Positions 38,655-48,161 of a stretch of 64,000 nt of DNA are shown here, one piece after another; positions within the stretch are counted from its first letter, which is position 1; each line of letters opens with the position of its first letter. The DNA is taken from the NCBI RefSeq assembly GCF_002272245.1, contig NZ_NPDD01000022.1, positions 21,900-85,899 on the forward strand, given 5' to 3'. The stretch comes from Bacillus sp. 7884-1. GTDB taxonomy: Bacteria > Bacillota > Bacilli > Bacillales > Cytobacillaceae. The notes under the pieces were generated by a model, which was not told the DNA's origin, ran no database searches, and saw nothing but the letters and a program-made list of their open reading frames with translations. Made by a program: the position numbers and the translations under genes.

Positions 38655-38840
38655 ATGAAAACAAATGATTATGTAAAATATATGACTCAAACTCTTGTTA
38701 AATATGCGGACCAGCCAAAAGATGAGCGAAAACGGCTCCGGGAAGAGAGAAAGCTAGCCAAGGCATCTTTTTGGTATCGTTGGTTTGGGATTCTTCCCTA
38801 TATTTTTTATATCGAAGTAAAAAATAGGAGAAAAAGGTAA
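38655..38840 (+). CDS. yqzE: YqzE family protein
   Basis: 61 residues from ATG 38655 behind AGGTGTGTCC; the longer upstream frame from 38595 is not supported. It starts MKTNDYVKYMTQTLVKYAD and ends in a hydrophobic then basic tail. This is the YqzE family, which follows comGG in Bacillus; B. subtilis yqzE depends on ComK. Function unknown. Confidence 0.85.
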   Translation: MKTNDYVKYMTQTLVKYADQPKDERKRLREERKLAKASFWYRWFGILPYIFYIEVKNRRKR

Positions 38841-38871
38841 AGAAGCAGATTGATGTCTGCTTCTTTATTTT
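38838..38871. terminator. Bidirectional terminator, comG-yqzE / yqhG
   Basis: A 12-bp stem TAAAGAAGCAGA (38838-38849) / TCTGCTTCTTTA (38856-38867), starting at the yqzE stop codon. Confidence 0.88.
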
Positions 38872-38933
38872 ATTGGCTAGGATTAGGTATAGTGCACAAA
38901 TCAACAACCACCAAAATTAACACAGCCAATTTA

Positions 38934-39725
38934 TTAAACAGCCTTATCGGTTAAATAAAACAATCCGCCGTTAATAAACGATATGTTTATTTTTGGTTCA
39001 TACTGTTCCTGTAAAGCCCTTTTCTCTGTTTCGTAACTTTCATTTTCTTCTTCTGCATCCTCATAAAAATGGTGTAGAAGCTGCAAATCCTTCTCCCAAC
39101 GCATCCTGGCATCCTCTGCCCAAGAATGATCATCTTCTTCAATTACTGCTTTGAGATAATTTTCAATCCGCGATAAACCGCTTTTCGGTTTTACAAGTGG
39201 AGATAACGTAAACGAATAATCTGGTATTTTCGGTGTAAGCTGAACATTCTGCAAACGATTATGGAAATCCTCTACCATTTGTCCATTTATGAGCTGCAAA
39301 CCGATTGATTTAAAAATATCCCGTTTCCGATCGCATTGATACGATATCTTAACATTCATACACAACCAAGGCATTAATGGAGTTTGTTGATTGTTATTCT
39401 GGTGATTCTCATAAAGCCTGATGTAGCTCGAAAGTTTTTTAGTTGATTGAAATATTTGATGCAGTCTTGGAGACCCGAAATGAATCGTTTCTCCTTTTAT
39501 ATTTTCAGGTGCAATCTGTGGATTCGTAATAAAAGTAAGCTTCATTGGATTTGGAATCCCGCCTGTTTTTTCTAAATAATGCCAATAAAAAGGTCTATTC
39601 ATTAATTCCTTATCGAGCTCGATAGATAACTGAACAGTTAAGTATCCAGGACCATTTTCTGATATTTCACATTCATTAGCCTGAAAGTAGCGTATGAGAA
39701 AGTTATGAATTTCCAGCTGCTGCAT
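38934..39725 (-). CDS. yqhG: YqhG family protein
   Basis: 263 residues from ATG 39725, preceded by GAAGGAGG. Soluble protein of the YqhG family, unknown function; it starts MQQLEIHNFLIRYFQANECE and includes a GETIHFGSPRLHQIFQS segment. It overlaps the helicase gene yqhH by 23 bases, so the two are translationally coupled and likely act together, as in B. subtilis. Confidence 0.85.
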   Translation of the reverse strand: MQQLEIHNFLIRYFQANECEISENGPGYLTVQLSIELDKELMNRPFYWHYLEKTGGIPNPMKLTFITNPQIAPENIKGETIHFGSPRLHQIFQSTKKLSSYIRLYENHQNNNQQTPLMPWLCMNVKISYQCDRKRDIFKSIGLQLINGQMVEDFHNRLQNVQLTPKIPDYSFTLSPLVKPKSGLSRIENYLKAVIEEDDHSWAEDARMRWEKDLQLLHHFYEDAEEENESYETEKRALQEQYEPKINISFINGGLFYLTDKAV

Positions 39726-41391
39726 GTGAATCCTCCTTCTGCATATCTTTTGCCAAATCAATCATCGATGTAAGATTTTCCATCTTAATCCGCATTTCAC
39801 CTTCGGAGCAGGATTGTCCAAATATATCAATTAAATGATCTTCAATACTTCCAAAGTCTAGCTTCGTTAAGATATCGTCTAAGTCACCTATTACTTTTTC
39901 AAATAGTTCAATTTTTTCATATAGAAGCTTTAATATATGTTCTTCAACCGTGTTCTGGATTGCAAAATTATAAATCATTACGTCCTTTTCTTGGCCAAGA
40001 CGATGAATCCTTCCAATTCTTTGTTCAAGCCTCATTGGATTCCAGGGTAAATCGAAATTAATAATATGATTACAGAATTGAAGGTTGATTCCCTCTCCGC
40101 CAGCTTCAGTTGCTATGAGGACTTGTGCATGCTTTTGAAATAGCTCACGCATCCAGTCTTTTTTGCCGCGCTTAAAACCGCCTCGGAAGGGAACAGATGA
40201 TATACCATTTTGTTTTAAATACCATTGCAGGTACATTTGGGTCGCTCTATATTCGGTAAAAATTATTACCTTATCATCGATTTTTTGAATTAACTCCAAT
40301 GCCTTTTCTGCTTTTGAGTTTGTTGTAACTGCTTCTACCTTTGAAATTAAATATTGAATTTGATCTTCGAATGCCTTTGTTGGATTTTCCTTTTTTTGCA
40401 GCATATTTTTAAGTGTATAAAATACGGACTCCCTGCTGCTACAAGCTTCCCGCTGTAAGGTCATCACCGAGAAAGCACTTGTATGAACCCAATCACCTTC
40501 ACTTTTTAATTCAGTGATGGCTTCATACAATTCTTTCTCTTGAGTTGAAAATTCAATCGGAATCGTTTCCACCTGTCTTTTAGTCCATTCAATCCCTGTA
40601 TCGGCACGCCGGTTTCGTATCATTACCTTATTTACCAGCTCTTTCAAATGCTCATTGTCATTTAATGAGCGGGCATCCCGCTTGTATTTTTCATAAAATG
40701 CTGTTTCACTGCCTAAATGTCCTGGTTTTAATAGGGAAACAAGGTTAAAGATTTCTTCAATACGATTTTGAATCGGTGTTGCAGTGAGAAGCAGACAAAA
40801 CTTCTTTTTAAGATTTTGAACAAACTCATAGTTTTTAGTCTTATTGTTCTTAAGTTTGTGAGCCTCATCAATAATGATTAAATCGTAATCTTGTTTATAA
40901 ATGATATCACGATGCGGGTCCCGTTTAGCTGTATCAATGGAAGAGACCACTACATCGCATTGCTCCCATACATAGCTTTTCCTTTGAGAAACAGCGGGAA
41001 TAAAAAACTTACTATTTAATTCATAGGACCATTGGGTTACTAGCGAAGCAGGAACGAGAATTAATACTTTTTTAACGAGTCCGCGAATCATGTATTCTTT
41101 TAAAATAAGTCCGGCTTCAATTGTTTTTCCAAGCCCCACTTCATCAGCAAGAATAGCTTTTCCATTCATGTTTTCAATTACCTGCTTTGCGGTTTCGAGC
41201 TGATGAGGCAGCGGGGTAAGATTAGGCAGATGACTTGGTGCTTGTAAGCCTTCAAAATCAGGGATTATCAGATGCTTTTCAACTCCAACTGCAAGCTTAA
41301 AAAGCTCCCAATTTCCCCATGGGCCATCGTTTTCAATCCTATGTAAAAACTCATCCTGCCAAGAGGAATCAAATTCTATTTGAACTGTCAT
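39703..41391 (-). CDS. yqhH: SNF2-family DNA/RNA helicase-like ATPase YqhH
   Basis: 562 residues. SWI2/SNF2 ATPase of the HepA type: motif I LADEVGLGKTIEAGL, motif II IIIDEAHKLKN, motif III LLLTATPIQN, and in the second lobe TEAGGEGINLQFCN and RIGRIHRLGQ. It probably remodels protein-nucleic acid complexes. ATG 41391 follows AAAAGGGAGC. It is divergent from the gcv operon and coupled to yqhG. Confidence 0.92.
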   Translation of the reverse strand: MTVQIEFDSSWQDEFLHRIENDGPWGNWELFKLAVGVEKHLIIPDFEGLQAPSHLPNLTPLPHQLETAKQVIENMNGKAILADEVGLGKTIEAGLILKEYMIRGLVKKVLILVPASLVTQWSYELNSKFFIPAVSQRKSYVWEQCDVVVSSIDTAKRDPHRDIIYKQDYDLIIIDEAHKLKNNKTKNYEFVQNLKKKFCLLLTATPIQNRIEEIFNLVSLLKPGHLGSETAFYEKYKRDARSLNDNEHLKELVNKVMIRNRRADTGIEWTKRQVETIPIEFSTQEKELYEAITELKSEGDWVHTSAFSVMTLQREACSSRESVFYTLKNMLQKKENPTKAFEDQIQYLISKVEAVTTNSKAEKALELIQKIDDKVIIFTEYRATQMYLQWYLKQNGISSVPFRGGFKRGKKDWMRELFQKHAQVLIATEAGGEGINLQFCNHIINFDLPWNPMRLEQRIGRIHRLGQEKDVMIYNFAIQNTVEEHILKLLYEKIELFEKVIGDLDDILTKLDFGSIEDHLIDIFGQSCSEGEMRIKMENLTSMIDLAKDMQKEDSHAAAGNS

Positions 41392-41554
41392 GTTTTCAGC
41401 TCCCTTTTGCAGAAAAATTTATTGCTCAATATTATGCTTTAATGGTAGGATGTAAATAGCTTTGAAAGTTTAAAATATTGTAATAAAATAATTTTTTTCA
41501 GATGTATATTTTAGTATGACCCGATTATGAAATTATTATAATGCGGATGATGAC

Positions 41555-41757
41555 AAGGGGAGAGACTACTGATGTAGCGCCGAAGGAGCAAGCACAATGT
41601 GTGAATCTCTCAGGCAAAAGAACTCTTGTTTGACGCAGCTCTGGAGAGTGCTGACTAAAGGGCAGCCACCAAAGGGGAAAGCCGATCATAGGTAAACTTT
41701 CAGGTGCAAGGACAGAGACCTTCTTTTGCGTAAAAGGGAGGTTTCTGTCCTTTTTTG
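41555..41757 (+). ncRNA. Tandem glycine riboswitch (gcvT motif) with terminator
   Basis: Two consecutive glycine aptamers can be read. The first is around 41557-41640 (GGGAGAG ... GCGCCGAAGGAGCAAGC ... GAATCTCTCAGGC). The second is around 41640-41715 (GCAGCTCTGGAGAG ... CCACCAAAGGGGAAAGCC ... CTTTCAGGTGCAAGGACAGA in part). The expression platform is a terminator with stem AAGGACAGAGACC (41708-41720) / GGTTTCTGTCCTT (41740-41752) and T-run. A TATAAT at 41537-41542 is the likely -10. Glycine binding should prevent termination and switch on gcvT-gcvPA-gcvPB. Confidence 0.93.
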
Positions 41758-41830
41758 TTGTTTATGCGCTCAAGGATTTGACAAAGGTAACAACGTATGA
41801 AAAACATCTTTGATTAAAGGGGGATTATTG

Positions 41831-42934
41831 ATGACTGAATTAAAACGCACACCACTATTCGACGTGTATAAGGAATATGGCGGGAAAACGATTGATTTTG
41901 GAGGCTGGGAGCTGCCTGTTCAATTCTCAAGCATCAAGGAAGAACATGAAGCCGTCCGCACAAAGGCTGGTTTATTTGATGTTTCGCATATGGGGGAAAT
42001 TGAGGTAAAGGGACCAGACAGCATAAATTACTTGCAAAAGATGTTAACAAATGACATTTCAAAAATTAAAAATGGCGGAGCACAATACAATGCAATGTGC
42101 TATGAAAATGGCGGCACTGTTGACGACCTGCTAGTTTATAAAATAGAAGACAATCATTATTTACTTGTTGTGAATGCCTCGAATATTGAGAAGGATTTCA
42201 AATGGCTTGAAGACCATTTAGAGGGCAATGTTTCGATAGATAATTTATCTGAAAAAATGGCTCAATTGGCGCTGCAAGGCCCACTCTCTGAAAAAGTACT
42301 TCAAAAGCTAGCAGGTGATAGCAATTTAAGTGAAATTGGCTTCTTTAAGTTCCAACAGGAAGTGAAAATTAATGGAAAGAACGCACTGGTTTCACGAACT
42401 GGGTATACAGGTGAAGACGGCTTTGAAATATATTGCGATGCATCAGATGCTGTAGAACTTTGGCAGGCAATTTTATCTGCTGGTGAAGAGGATGGCGTGG
42501 TTCCATGCGGACTAGGCTCTCGGGATACACTTCGCTTTGAGGCAACTTTAGCTCTCTATGGCCAAGAATTGTCTCCTGAAATCACTCCATTAGAAGCTGG
42601 AATTGGCTTTGCTGTTAAGTTGAACAAAGAAGCAGATTTTATCGGTAAGGAAGTACTTAAACAGCAAAAAGATACCGGGGCGGCTAGAAAGTTAGCAGGA
42701 ATTGAAATGATTGATCGCGGTATACCTCGTCATGGATACCCAGTATATAAAGGTGAAGAGCTAATTGGTGAGGTTACAACTGGAACTCAATCACCATCCT
42801 TGAAAAAGAATATTGGACTTGTCCTTATTAAAAGTGAACATGCAGGTATAGATTCTGAAATTGACGTGGAAATTCGCGGAAAACGCCTAAAGGCGAAAGT
42901 AGTCCCAACACCTTTTTATAAACGAGAAAAGTAA
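41831..42934 (+). CDS. gcvT: Glycine cleavage system T protein (aminomethyltransferase)
   Basis: 367 residues from ATG 41831, behind AAAGGGGG; the longer frame from 41810 includes that ribosome site and is rejected. It transfers the methylene group of H-protein-bound aminomethyl to tetrahydrofolate and releases ammonia. The opening [40 protein letters not shown] and GLGSRDTLR are family signatures. First gene of the glycine riboswitch operon. Confidence 0.96.
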   Translation: MTELKRTPLFDVYKEYGGKTIDFGGWELPVQFSSIKEEHEAVRTKAGLFDVSHMGEIEVKGPDSINYLQKMLTNDISKIKNGGAQYNAMCYENGGTVDDLLVYKIEDNHYLLVVNASNIEKDFKWLEDHLEGNVSIDNLSEKMAQLALQGPLSEKVLQKLAGDSNLSEIGFFKFQQEVKINGKNALVSRTGYTGEDGFEIYCDASDAVELWQAILSAGEEDGVVPCGLGSRDTLRFEATLALYGQELSPEITPLEAGIGFAVKLNKEADFIGKEVLKQQKDTGAARKLAGIEMIDRGIPRHGYPVYKGEELIGEVTTGTQSPSLKKNIGLVLIKSEHAGIDSEIDVEIRGKRLKAKVVPTPFYKREK

Positions 42935-42954
42935 ACACGAGGGGAGATTAGGTT

Positions 42955-44301
42955 ATGAAACATCGCTATTTACCTATGACAGAAGAAGATAAAAAGGCAA
43001 TGCTTGAAACAATTGGCGTTAGTTCCGTTGATGAATTATTCAGCGATATACCAGAAAAAGTAAGATTTAAAGGTGAATTAAACATTAAGGCAGCAAAGTC
43101 AGAGACTGCTTTGATGAAAGAGCTTTTTAATATGGCTTCTCGTAATGCCGATTTAAAAAGAAATGTCTCCTTTTTAGGAGCAGGGGTTTATGACCATTAC
43201 ATGCCAGTCATTGTTGACCATGTTATTTCCCGCTCTGAATTTTATACAGCTTATACACCATATCAGCCAGAAATCTCTCAAGGAGAGCTACAAGCTATTT
43301 TTGAATTCCAGACGATGATCTGTGAATTAACAGGCATGGATGTTGCGAACTCTTCTATGTATGATGGCGGTACAGCTTTAGCTGAAGCAGCAATGCTAAG
43401 TGCTGGTCATACAAAACGTAAAAAAATCCTTGTTTCTGGTGCCGTTCACCCTGAATCAAAGGAAGTCCTTAAAACGTATGCAAAAGGACAGTATCTTGAA
43501 GTGATTGAAGTTCCAGTAGATAACGGGGTAACAGATATTGAAGCCTTAAAAGGTTTGGCAAATGAGGAGATTGCAGCTGTGATTGTTCAGTATCCAAACT
43601 TCTTTGGCCGAATTGAACCTTTAGAGGAACTGGAAGAAATCATTCATGCTAACAAGTCACTGTTTGTTGTTTCAAGCAATCCGCTATCACTAGGAGTACT
43701 AACACCTCCAGGGAAGTTTGGAGCAGATATTGTTATTGGTGATGCACAGCCGTTTGGTATCCCTACAGCGTTTGGCGGACCACACTGCGGATATTTTGCG
43801 GTAACTACTAAGTTAATGCGTAAAGTTCCAGGTCGTCTAGTCGGCCAGACAAAAGATGATCAGGGACGCCGCGGTTTTGTACTAACACTTCAAGCCCGTG
43901 AACAGCATATCCGTCGTGATAAGGCGACTTCTAATATTTGTTCAAACCAAGCATTAAATGCCCTGGCAGCCTCAGTAGCGATGACAGCACTAGGTAAAAA
44001 AGGTGTTCGTGAAATTGCCGCTGCTAACCTGCAAAAAGCTCACTATGCGAAAACTGCATTTAAAGAAGCTGGTTTTGAAGTCATCCATGATGGTTACTCG
44101 TTTAACGAATTTGTTGTTAAATTAAACAAACCAGTAAAAGAAATTAATCAAGAGCTGTTGCGAAAAGGAATGATTGGCGGGTACGATTTAGGCCGTGATT
44201 ATCCTGAGCTCGTAAATCATATGCTCGTTGCGGTTACAGAACAAAGATCGAAGGAAGAAATTGATACTTTTGTGAAAGAAGTGGGGGATTTACATGCATA
44301 A
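42955..44301 (+). CDS. gcvPA: Glycine dehydrogenase (decarboxylating) subunit 1
   Basis: 448 residues. N-terminal half of the split P-protein, which decarboxylates glycine with pyridoxal phosphate as a heterotetramer with Gcv[15 protein letters not shown] start ([15 protein letters not shown]), [31 protein letters not shown] are typical. ATG 42955 follows GAGGGGAGATTAGG. It overlaps gcvPB by eight bases. Confidence 0.96.
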   Translation: MKHRYLPMTEEDKKAMLETIGVSSVDELFSDIPEKVRFKGELNIKAAKSETALMKELFNMASRNADLKRNVSFLGAGVYDHYMPVIVDHVISRSEFYTAYTPYQPEISQGELQAIFEFQTMICELTGMDVANSSMYDGGTALAEAAMLSAGHTKRKKILVSGAVHPESKEVLKTYAKGQYLEVIEVPVDNGVTDIEALKGLANEEIAAVIVQYPNFFGRIEPLEELEEIIHANKSLFVVSSNPLSLGVLTPPGKFGADIVIGDAQPFGIPTAFGGPHCGYFAVTTKLMRKVPGRLVGQTKDDQGRRGFVLTLQAREQHIRRDKATSNICSNQALNALAASVAMTALGKKGVREIAAANLQKAHYAKTAFKEAGFEVIHDGYSFNEFVVKLNKPVKEINQELLRKGMIGGYDLGRDYPELVNHMLVAVTEQRSKEEIDTFVKEVGDLHA

Positions 44302-45754
44302 CCAAGACCAGGCACTCATTTTTGAACTTAGTACACCAGGAAGAATTGGATTCAGCCTCCCTGAAATGGATGTTCCTGAATTAGAAGTTAGCAGCCTTCT
44401 TCCAGAAGGGTATTTGCGCGAAGAAGAGCCAGAGCTGCCTGAGGTTTCTGAGCTTGATATTATGCGTCATTATACCGCCCTTTCACGGAGAAATCATGGA
44501 GTCGATTCTGGTTTTTATCCATTAGGCTCCTGCACAATGAAATATAACCCAAAAATTAATGAAAATGTAGCGCGTTTCAATGGATTTGCTCACGTCCACC
44601 CGCTTCAGGACGAAAGCTCTGTCCAAGGTGCTCTTGAGTTGTTATATGATTTGCAGCAGCATTTAATTGAAATCACGGGAATGGATGAAGTGACACTACA
44701 GCCAGCAGCTGGTGCACATGGTGAATGGACTGGATTAATGATGATTCGTGCTTACCATGAAGCAAATGGTGATCTAAAGCGTACAAAGGTTATTGTTCCG
44801 GATTCAGCACATGGAACAAATCCAGCTTCGGCAACGGTAGCAGGCCTTGAAACGATTACGGTTAAATCAAATGAGTATGGTTTAGTTGACCTTGACGATT
44901 TAAGAAGAGTGGTTGGCGAAGATACAGCGGCCTTAATGTTGACCAACCCGAATACACTTGGTCTTTTTGAAGAAAATATCGTTGAAATGGCTGAGATTGT
45001 TCACGCTGCAGGCGGTAAGCTCTATTATGATGGTGCAAACTTAAATGCGGTTCTATCTAAAGCTAGACCGGGAGATATGGGATTTGATGTCGTTCACTTG
45101 AATCTTCATAAAACATTCACCGGTCCACATGGCGGCGGTGGTCCTGGTTCAGGTCCAGTTGGTGTAAAAACAGACCTAATTCCTTTCCTTCCGAAGCCAG
45201 TAATAGCAAAACGTGGTGAAGAGTATGTGTTTGATTATGACCGTCCGCAATCTATCGGCCGTGTGAAGCCTTTCTATGGTAACTTTGGAATTAATGTACG
45301 TGCATATACCTACATTCGTTCAATGGGTCCTGACGGCTTAAAGGCGGTAACAGAGTATGCAGTATTAAATGCAAATTATATGATGAGAAGACTTGCTGAG
45401 TATTATGATCTTCCGTTTGATAAGCATTGCAAACATGAATTTGTACTAAGTGGAAGAAGACAGAAAAAATTAGGTGTTCGTACTTTGGATATTGCAAAAC
45501 GACTACTCGATTTTGGCTACCATCCGCCAACCATCTACTTCCCATTAAATGTTGAAGAATGTATCATGATCGAGCCAACTGAAACAGAATCGAAAGAAAC
45601 ACTAGATTCTTTCGTTGATATCATGATTCAAATTGCGAAAGAGGTTGAGGAGAATCCAGAAATCGTCCAAGAAGCACCGCACACAACCGTTGTTGGGCGT
45701 ATGGACGAAGCAACCGCTGCTCGTAAACCAATTCTTAGATATCAAAAGGCTTAA
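44294..45754 (+). CDS. gcvPB: Glycine dehydrogenase (decarboxylating) subunit 2
   Basis: 486 residues. C-terminal, PLP-bearing half of the P-protein. The lysine that binds PLP is in [50 protein letters not shown] (partly) and [10 protein letters not shown] are conserved. The start overlaps gcvPA. It ends at a strong hairpin, closing the riboswitch-controlled operon. Confidence 0.96.
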   Translation: MHNQDQALIFELSTPGRIGFSLPEMDVPELEVSSLLPEGYLREEEPELPEVSELDIMRHYTALSRRNHGVDSGFYPLGSCTMKYNPKINENVARFNGFAHVHPLQDESSVQGALELLYDLQQHLIEITGMDEVTLQPAAGAHGEWTGLMMIRAYHEANGDLKRTKVIVPDSAHGTNPASATVAGLETITVKSNEYGLVDLDDLRRVVGEDTAALMLTNPNTLGLFEENIVEMAEIVHAAGGKLYYDGANLNAVLSKARPGDMGFDVVHLNLHKTFTGPHGGGGPGSGPVGVKTDLIPFLPKPVIAKRGEEYVFDYDRPQSIGRVKPFYGNFGINVRAYTYIRSMGPDGLKAVTEYAVLNANYMMRRLAEYYDLPFDKHCKHEFVLSGRRQKKLGVRTLDIAKRLLDFGYHPPTIYFPLNVEECIMIEPTETESKETLDSFVDIMIQIAKEVEENPEIVQEAPHTTVVGRMDEATAARKPILRYQKA

Positions 45755-45762
45755 ATATAGAA

Positions 45763-45798
45763 GGGCCAGACTCTGACAACAGAATCTGGCCCCTTTTC
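45763..45798 (+). terminator. Terminator after gcvPB
   Basis: Outer stem GGGCCAGA (45763-45770) / TCTGGCCC (45785-45792), inner TCTG / CAGA, followed by CTTTT. Confidence 0.88.
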
Positions 45799-45813
45799 TA
45801 TTCACAAAATAAA

Positions 45814-45839
45814 AAGACTTCCGCATAAAAGGAAGTCTT
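45814..45839 (-). terminator. Terminator after yqhL
   Basis: Stem AAGACTTCC / GGAAGTCTT (45814-45822, 45831-45839); on the minus strand it is followed by a T-rich run. Confidence 0.85.
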
Positions 45840-45846
45840 CATTGGC

Positions 45847-46230
45847 TTATTTTTTTACTTTTACTTTACCAGACCATTTTTTAAACCCACCTTGAAGCTG
45901 GGTTAGGTCTTTGTAACCTTTACGGTGTAGAAATTGTGCTGCACGGGCACTGCGCATTCCGTTTTGGTCATATAAATAAACAGGTAAATCTGGGCGAAGC
46001 TCCTGCATTCGTGTTCTTATTTGCGAAATTGGAATATTACGGGCTCCTAAAATATGACCTGCCTGGAAATCGTTCGGTTCACGAACATCGATTAGCTGTG
46101 CCTTTCTATAACCGGCACGAAACTCCTCTTCTGTTACCGTTTTAACAATCCTTTTTTGATAAAAATAGGTGAAAACGGAATAAGCTATAACTGCTACAAT
46201 GATGATTAATAGAGGTATAAGTGAATTCAA
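45847..46230 (-). CDS. yqhL: Membrane-anchored rhodanese-like protein YqhL
   Basis: 127 residues from TTG 46230, chosen because AAAGGAG lies ten bases upstream; the longer frame from ATG 46284 has that motif inside it. An N-terminal membrane helix (LIPLLIIIVAVIAYSVFTYF) precedes a rhodanese domain (LIDVREPNDFQAGHILGARNIP). In the active-site loop YLYDQNGMRSARAA an Asp stands where sulfurtransferases have the catalytic Cys. It therefore cannot be a classical thiosulfate sulfurtransferase. Positioned between gcvPB and lipM as in B. subtilis. Confidence 0.85.
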   Translation of the reverse strand: MNSLIPLLIIIVAVIAYSVFTYFYQKRIVKTVTEEEFRAGYRKAQLIDVREPNDFQAGHILGARNIPISQIRTRMQELRPDLPVYLYDQNGMRSARAAQFLHRKGYKDLTQLQGGFKKWSGKVKVKK

Positions 46231-46413
46231 TTTCTTTTTGCTCCTTTCAAGCTTTGGTACACTATGTTTTATTATATAAGTCAAACGTGCAAAGATAAAG
46301 AATAAACGACAAAATATTTCTTCTTCATTATACCAAAAACTTCTCGTTTTGAATTCATATCAGATTTTGGTAGACTAAAACAAGAGTAAACTACATAAAG
46401 ATGAGGTTTTTAA

Positions 46414-47250
46414 ATGGATAAAGAGGTATGGCGTTTTATAGATTCTGGAAATTGTTCCCCATCATTTAACATGGCGTTGGATGAGGCTTTGCTTGATTGG
46501 CATAGTGAAGGAAAAATCCCGCCTGTTATCAGATTTTATGGATGGGAACCTGCGACTCTATCCATAGGATATTTCCAAAAGGTTGATAAGGAGATCGACT
46601 TGGAGGCAGTAAAAGCCCATGGATTAGGGTTTGTAAGAAGGCCTACTGGCGGCCGTGGTGTTCTGCATGAGCATGAGCTGACTTACAGTGTCATTGTTTC
46701 TGAGGATCACTCAGAGATGCCTAAAACGGTAACAGAGGCTTATCGTGTTATTTCAGAAGGTATCTTAAAAGGATTCCATCAACTTGGATTAGAAGCATAC
46801 TTTGCAGTTCCAAAAACAGACGAAGAGCGGAGTGCACTGAAGGATCCGCGCTCAGCAGTTTGCTTCGATGCCCCAAGCTGGTATGAACTCGTGGTAGAAG
46901 GTCGTAAGGTCGCAGGAAGTGCACAGACAAGGCAAAAGGGAGTCATCCTACAACATGGTTCGATACTATTAGATTTAGATGAAGATAAGCTGTTCAGTTT
47001 ATTTAAATATCCAAACGAGAGAGTAAAGGAACGGATGAAATCTTCTTTTAAAAATAAAGCAGTTGCTATTAATGAAATTAGTTCTAGAAGAATTAGTTTA
47101 GAGGAAGCGAAAGAAGCTTTTTATAAAGGCTTTGCAGATGGGCTTAATATCGAACTTGAATCCTATCAATTAACAGAAGAAGAACTAGCTTACGTTAATA
47201 AAATCGCAAAAGACCGATATGAAAATGATGAATGGAACTTCAAAAGATAA
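46414..47250 (+). CDS. lipM: Octanoyl-[ACP]:protein N-octanoyltransferase LipM
   Basis: 278 residues. It transfers octanoate from acyl carrier protein to the GcvH lipoyl domain, first step of lipoate synthesis. [19 protein letters not shown] is the lipoate/biotin ligase fold signature. The catalytic Cys is residue 150 ([10 protein letters not shown]), and the conserved Lys is in [10 protein letters not shown]. Cys150 is the same number as in B. subtilis LipM. Adjacent to the glycine cleavage genes, whose H protein is its target. Confidence 0.93.
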   Translation: MDKEVWRFIDSGNCSPSFNMALDEALLDWHSEGKIPPVIRFYGWEPATLSIGYFQKVDKEIDLEAVKAHGLGFVRRPTGGRGVLHEHELTYSVIVSEDHSEMPKTVTEAYRVISEGILKGFHQLGLEAYFAVPKTDEERSALKDPRSAVCFDAPSWYELVVEGRKVAGSAQTRQKGVILQHGSILLDLDEDKLFSLFKYPNERVKERMKSSFKNKAVAINEISSRRISLEEAKEAFYKGFADGLNIELESYQLTEEELAYVNKIAKDRYENDEWNFKR

Positions 47251-47256
47251 AATAAG

Positions 47257-47292
47257 ACAGGCGAACCCATTTATGAGGTTCGCCTGTTTTTG
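47257..47292. terminator. Bidirectional terminator, lipM / SRPBCC gene
   Basis: Stem ACAGGCGAACC (47257-47267) / GGTTCGCCTGT (47277-47287) with T-run on the plus strand. Confidence 0.9.
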
Positions 47293-47772
47293 TTATTGTT
47301 TGGTGACTTTTTGAATTTCCTTTACATATCTTTCATACCAGATTTTCCATTCTTCCTTACGTTCAATAGTCCGGCCATCCAGCAATGCTTCTATGACATC
47401 CAAACAGACATGCCAACCGGCAAGGTCTCTCGGAGTATGGTCAGTTATGGTATGTATTTTTTCAATGAACTTTAGTAAGCAGCCCTCAGATTCCTCGGAC
47501 AATTCGAACCTGACTGTGTCTACCCACCAGGAGAATTCCAAAACAGAATTTATTTTTAATTCTAGGATAGAAAGCTCATCAAAGGTACCATCCCCCATGT
47601 CAAACTTAATAACCCCGCCTTCACGAAGCTCATCTACTCGTAGCTCTGAAAACCATTTTGGCAGTTTCTCGTTATCGGTTAAATAAGACCATACCTCCTC
47701 TACAGGATGGTTAAGATGGCGTTCATAAATGGCAAAATGGCCATTGTCCACTTTTTCAATACGTGCTATCAT
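47293..47772 (-). CDS. SRPBCC (AHSA1/START-like) domain protein
   Basis: 159 residues forming a single helix-grip domain: HLNHPVEEVWSYLTDNEKLPKWF, then beta strands (GGVIKFDMGDGTFDEL, LEFSWWVDTVRFEL) and a long C-terminal helix (GWHVCLDVIEALLDGR). Such domains bind hydrophobic ligands or co-chaperone Hsp90-like proteins; the ligand is unknown. ATG 47772 has AAAGGAGG upstream. Confidence 0.8.
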   Translation of the reverse strand: MIARIEKVDNGHFAIYERHLNHPVEEVWSYLTDNEKLPKWFSELRVDELREGGVIKFDMGDGTFDELSILELKINSVLEFSWWVDTVRFELSEESEGCLLKFIEKIHTITDHTPRDLAGWHVCLDVIEALLDGRTIERKEEWKIWYERYVKEIQKVTKQ

Positions 47773-48161
47773 CTGGACTTTCCTCCTTTAAATAAATCTC
47801 TTATTAAGTATACCTTTTTTAATATTCTTGATAATCACTTTATCTCCTTCTTTACCAGGTATTTTCATGTAATTAAAAAGAGCAACCTGCGAAATTTGTT
47901 AAATTTTCCTGTTTTTTGCCGAAATATAAAAGATATCTTATCTTTTCTCCTGTTTCTAGTTTATTTTGAGTTTGACAAACAAGTGTTTTTCTGCCTGAAC
48001 ACAATATGTAGTATTGTCGAAAATATTTTCGGTACTATATATTGATTTGTGCGTCCTATCTGTGTTAATTTATTTATATTAAGTCAACTAGAAATACAAG
48101 ATATAGTCTTGCATACTAGGATTTCACACAAGATATAGAATTTTTTGAAGGAGTTGTTCTC
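47773..48161 (+). promoter_or_regulatory. nrdJ upstream region with two NrdR-like boxes
   Basis: About 390 bases without a gene. Box 1 at 47999-48014 (ACACAATATGTAGTAT) matches the NrdR consensus ACACWATATATWGTGT at 14 of 16 positions. Box 2 at 48032-48047 has the perfect core ACTATATATTG. Their centres are 33 bases apart, about three helical turns, as in other NrdR-controlled promoters. Box 2 overlaps a likely -10 (TATATT 48038-48043; -35 TTGTCG 48014-48019). No cobalamin riboswitch is seen. Confidence 0.75.

Noticed and set aside
45291..45545. Antisense open frame in gcvPB
   Set aside because: Overlaps a strongly conserved gene; no start signals.
47707..48045. Open frame of 112 codons upstream of nrdJ
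   Set aside because: It overlaps the SRPBCC gene antisense and the NrdR/promoter region, has no ribosome site and an unnatural composition.
47773..48161. Cobalamin riboswitch before the B12-dependent reductase
   Set aside because: No B12-box sequence or matching stems seen; NrdR-like boxes explain the region.
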